NCBI GenBank assembly: GCA_900770515.1
Contig: CAAHDP010000120.1
Location: 1 to 7,945 of the forward strand
Origin: an uncultured Prevotella sp.
GTDB lineage: Bacteria; Bacteroidota; Bacteroidia; Bacteroidales; Bacteroidaceae
Direction: 5' to 3'
Length of the DNA: 7,945 nucleotides
The notes under the pieces are model-generated. The model was given only the letters and a program-made list of their open reading frames with translations, was not told the DNA's origin and searched no databases. The translations under genes were made by a program, and so were the position numbers. This document shows, in pieces, positions 6,781 to 7,945 of this stretch; position 1 is the stretch's first letter; the number at the start of each line of letters is the position of its first letter.

Positions 6781-7260
6781 CTAAAAGTGCTTAATGGCTC
6801 TATCCATCTCTCTTCTGTCCTCTTTCTCTTTCAGAGTCTGACGCTTGTCATACTCCTTCTTACCCTTGCAGAGGGCGATATCCACCTTGGCACGGCCCTT
6901 GTCATCGATGAAGATGAGCGTAGGAACGATGGTGAAGCCCGGCTGCTTGCTGTCCTCCTCCAGTCGGCGCAGTTCGCGCTTGGTAAGCAGCAGCTTGCGG
7001 TCTCTGCGCGCCTCGTGGTTGCCGAACGAGCCGTAGAAGTAAGGAGAGATGTTCATCCCCTTCACCCAGAGCTCGCCCTGATAGAAATCGCAGTAGCAGT
7101 CTACCAGCGATGCCTTACCGCCGCGGATAGACTTAATCTCAGTACCCGTGAGCACGATGCCCGCGGTATAAGTATCAACGAAGAAGTATTCGAACGAAGC
7201 CTTCTTGTTGCGTATCTGTATCGGACTCTTTTTGCGGAGTTCCTGTTCTTGCTTGTTCAT
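6781..7260 (-). CDS. smpB: SsrA-binding protein SmpB
   Basis: The 159-residue protein binds tmRNA and brings it to stalled ribosomes for trans-translation. Recognisable segments are [20 protein letters not shown] (18-37), [20 protein letters not shown] (37-56), [20 protein letters not shown] (71-90) and a basic tail from KGKKEYDKR (132-140) to the end, which enters the decoding centre. An in-frame ATG lies 23 codons upstream (7329), but those codons translate the AT-rich tandem repeat and look unlike any SmpB. The family N-terminus fits [11 protein letters not shown] at 7260. The leader lacks a clear Shine-Dalgarno sequence, which is common in this phylum. It lies 76 nt after the DUF4375 gene and only 3 nt before metH. 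No ssrA (tmRNA) gene is seen in the window. Confidence 0.96.
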   Translation of the reverse strand: MNKQEQELRKKSPIQIRNKKASFEYFFVDTYTAGIVLTGTEIKSIRGGKASLVDCYCDFYQGELWVKGMNISPYFYGSFGNHEARRDRKLLLTKRELRRLEEDSKQPGFTIVPTLIFIDDKGRAKVDIALCKGKKEYDKRQTLKEKEDRREMDRAIKHF

Positions 7261-7282
7261 ATATATAATTAATGTATAATTT

Positions 7283-7310
7283 ATAATGAATAATGAATAA
7301 TGAATAATTA
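7283..7310. repeat. Heptanucleotide tandem repeat in the smpB leader
   Basis: On the plus strand ATAATGA occurs three times exactly (7283-7303), followed by a fourth copy with one change, ATAATTA (7304-7310). On the minus strand this is a TCATTAT repeat in the 76-nt gap upstream of smpB. The array is AT-only apart from one G per unit. Similar AT-rich heptamer runs are, to my recollection, common between Bacteroidota genes and give spurious [14 protein letters not shown] peptides. Copy number could vary by slippage and change the leader length. Confidence 0.75.
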
Positions 7311-7336
7311 AAAAGTAATCATTAAACACTAAACGA

Positions 7337-7840
7337 TTAAACTATCGTTCCGAAGTTCTCGATATGCTCATCGATGTAGAATGCCACCTTGCTGGTCCAT
7401 TCCTCCTCATTTTCAACGAATTCATCGTCGAAATCATCAAATTCCGGAAATTTCTCGTAGAGCGCCATGAATTCCTCATCGCTCATCTCTCCCTCAATAT
7501 CCTCATGATGACTTTTATAGAGGAAATGGCTCTTCTTGATGAGCTTCGACAGCTCCACCAGTCCCCAGTTGCGGAACGCCTTGTCAGTAGGATTCTTCCA
7601 CAGGAAGGCACCATAACCGTTGTGGATGAGCTGAATCATGCCCCCATCCATCATCTCCTCGTGCAGAGTGTCCCACGCCAGGAGCGTAATCTGGTCGCTG
7701 TTCAGCTCAGCCATGTTCCGGGCAGTAAGTTCCCCGCCAATCGCCTCGCGGATGGCATCCACAAAAGCCTTTACAAACTCATCCATGCCAGCCTCGGCAG
7801 CCTGCTGAAGCACGGCATCCTTTATCTTAACTTCGATCAT
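7337..7840 (-). CDS. Acidic DMP19/DUF4375-like protein, function unknown
   Basis: The 167-residue soluble protein has no signal peptide or membrane segment. The best recognisable feature is [28 protein letters not shown] (residues 53-80, shown only by its key parts: [16 protein letters not shown]). This resembles the core of the DMP19/DUF4375 family, which has a similar NGGxxQxxxNxxG pattern. The C-terminal third is very acidic (residues 112-148, with EFDDFDDEF at 133-141) and ends in a helix-like segment, also as in that family. The Neisseria namesake DMP19 is a DNA mimic, but most relatives are uncharacterised, so no function is assigned. It is first in the unit with smpB and metH, under a good promoter. 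Family assignment is from pattern memory only. Confidence 0.65.
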   Translation of the reverse strand: MIEVKIKDAVLQQAAEAGMDEFVKAFVDAIREAIGGELTARNMAELNSDQITLLAWDTLHEEMMDGGMIQLIHNGYGAFLWKNPTDKAFRNWGLVELSKLIKKSHFLYKSHHEDIEGEMSDEEFMALYEKFPEFDDFDDEFVENEEEWTSKVAFYIDEHIENFGTIV

Positions 7841-7870
7841 AATCTACAAAAAAATGCTATTTTCAGTTTG

Positions 7871-7902
7871 CAAAGATACATGAATTTGTGCATAAACCCA
7901 AG
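7871..7902 (-). promoter_or_regulatory. Bacteroidota-type promoter of the DUF4375-smpB-metH-HAD unit
   Basis: Read on the minus strand: CTTG (7902-7899), 20 bp, then TATCTTTG (7878-7871). The -7 box matches TAnnTTTG exactly and the -33 box differs from TTTG by one base. Transcription should begin near 7864, giving a leader of about 24 nt before the ATG at 7840. Bases 7903-7945 are AT-rich and show no gene end or terminator I can support. Confidence 0.72.
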
Positions 7903-7945
7903 AAAAAATCTAAATATTAGGTTAAAGAGTTAAAAAGAATACCCA

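Noticed and set aside
3976..7272. Plus-strand open frame of 1098 codons opposite metH and smpB
   Set aside because: It is wholly antisense to two genes with complete family motifs. Its translation is His/Leu/Arg-rich with no recognisable domain, which fits a shadow caused by codon bias. No promoter on the plus strand supports it.
7261..7329. Upstream start for smpB at 7329 adding 23 residues
   Set aside because: The added residues are a translation of the AT-rich heptamer repeat, are hydrophobic and unlike any SmpB N-terminus. The ATG at 7260 gives the usual family length.
6778..7336. Cobalamin or SAM riboswitch controlling metH
   Set aside because: Only 3 nt separate smpB and metH, and the 76-nt smpB leader is AT-rich repeat with no B12-box or multi-helix structure.
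1..7945. CRISPR array, tRNA, rRNA, tmRNA, transposon or phage genes
   Set aside because: I saw no spaced direct-repeat array, no tRNA-like cloverleaf or rRNA segment, and no transposase, integrase or phage motif. Nearly all sequence is accounted for by housekeeping genes.

Overview
The window reads as core chromosome from a Bacteroidota member. A Prevotella/Segatella-like gut species is my best guess, but this is inference from memory of gene neighbourhoods. Supporting signs are three intergenic matches to the Bacteroidota promoter (TTTG at -33, 19-20 bp, TAnnTTTG at -7), AT-rich gaps between moderately GC-rich genes, a cysteine-poor L33, and the order tsaD-pncC-rpmB-rpmG. All nine genes lie on the minus strand, so transcription runs from high to low coordinates. 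No CRISPR array, tRNA, rRNA, IS element or phage gene is visible.

Three transcription units can be read. Unit 1 (7902 down to about 3160) has a promoter at 7871-7902, then an acidic DMP19/DUF4375-like protein, smpB (tmRNA partner), metH (B12-dependent methionine synthase lacking its reactivation domain) and a HAD phosphatase. It ends at a terminator hairpin (3162-3200). Unit 2 (3156 down to about 565) has a promoter at 3126-3156, then map, tsaD and a stand-alone CinA/PncC domain, and ends at a hairpin at 570-607. Unit 3 (570 to beyond the left edge) has a promoter at 540-570, then rpmB (L28) and rpmG (L33).

Most genes serve translation or its quality control: ribosome rescue (SmpB), methionine supply (MetH), N-terminal Met removal (Map), tRNA t6A modification (TsaD) and 50S proteins (L28, L33). 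PncC recycles a pyridine nucleotide by-product.

The gene content is ordinary and I do not see a convincing new system. The most interesting points are MetH ending exactly at a domain boundary, two terminator hairpins built directly onto the -33 box of the next promoter, a three-hairpin REP-like repeat after metH whose reading frame stays open in the metH frame, and a heptanucleotide tandem repeat in the smpB leader.
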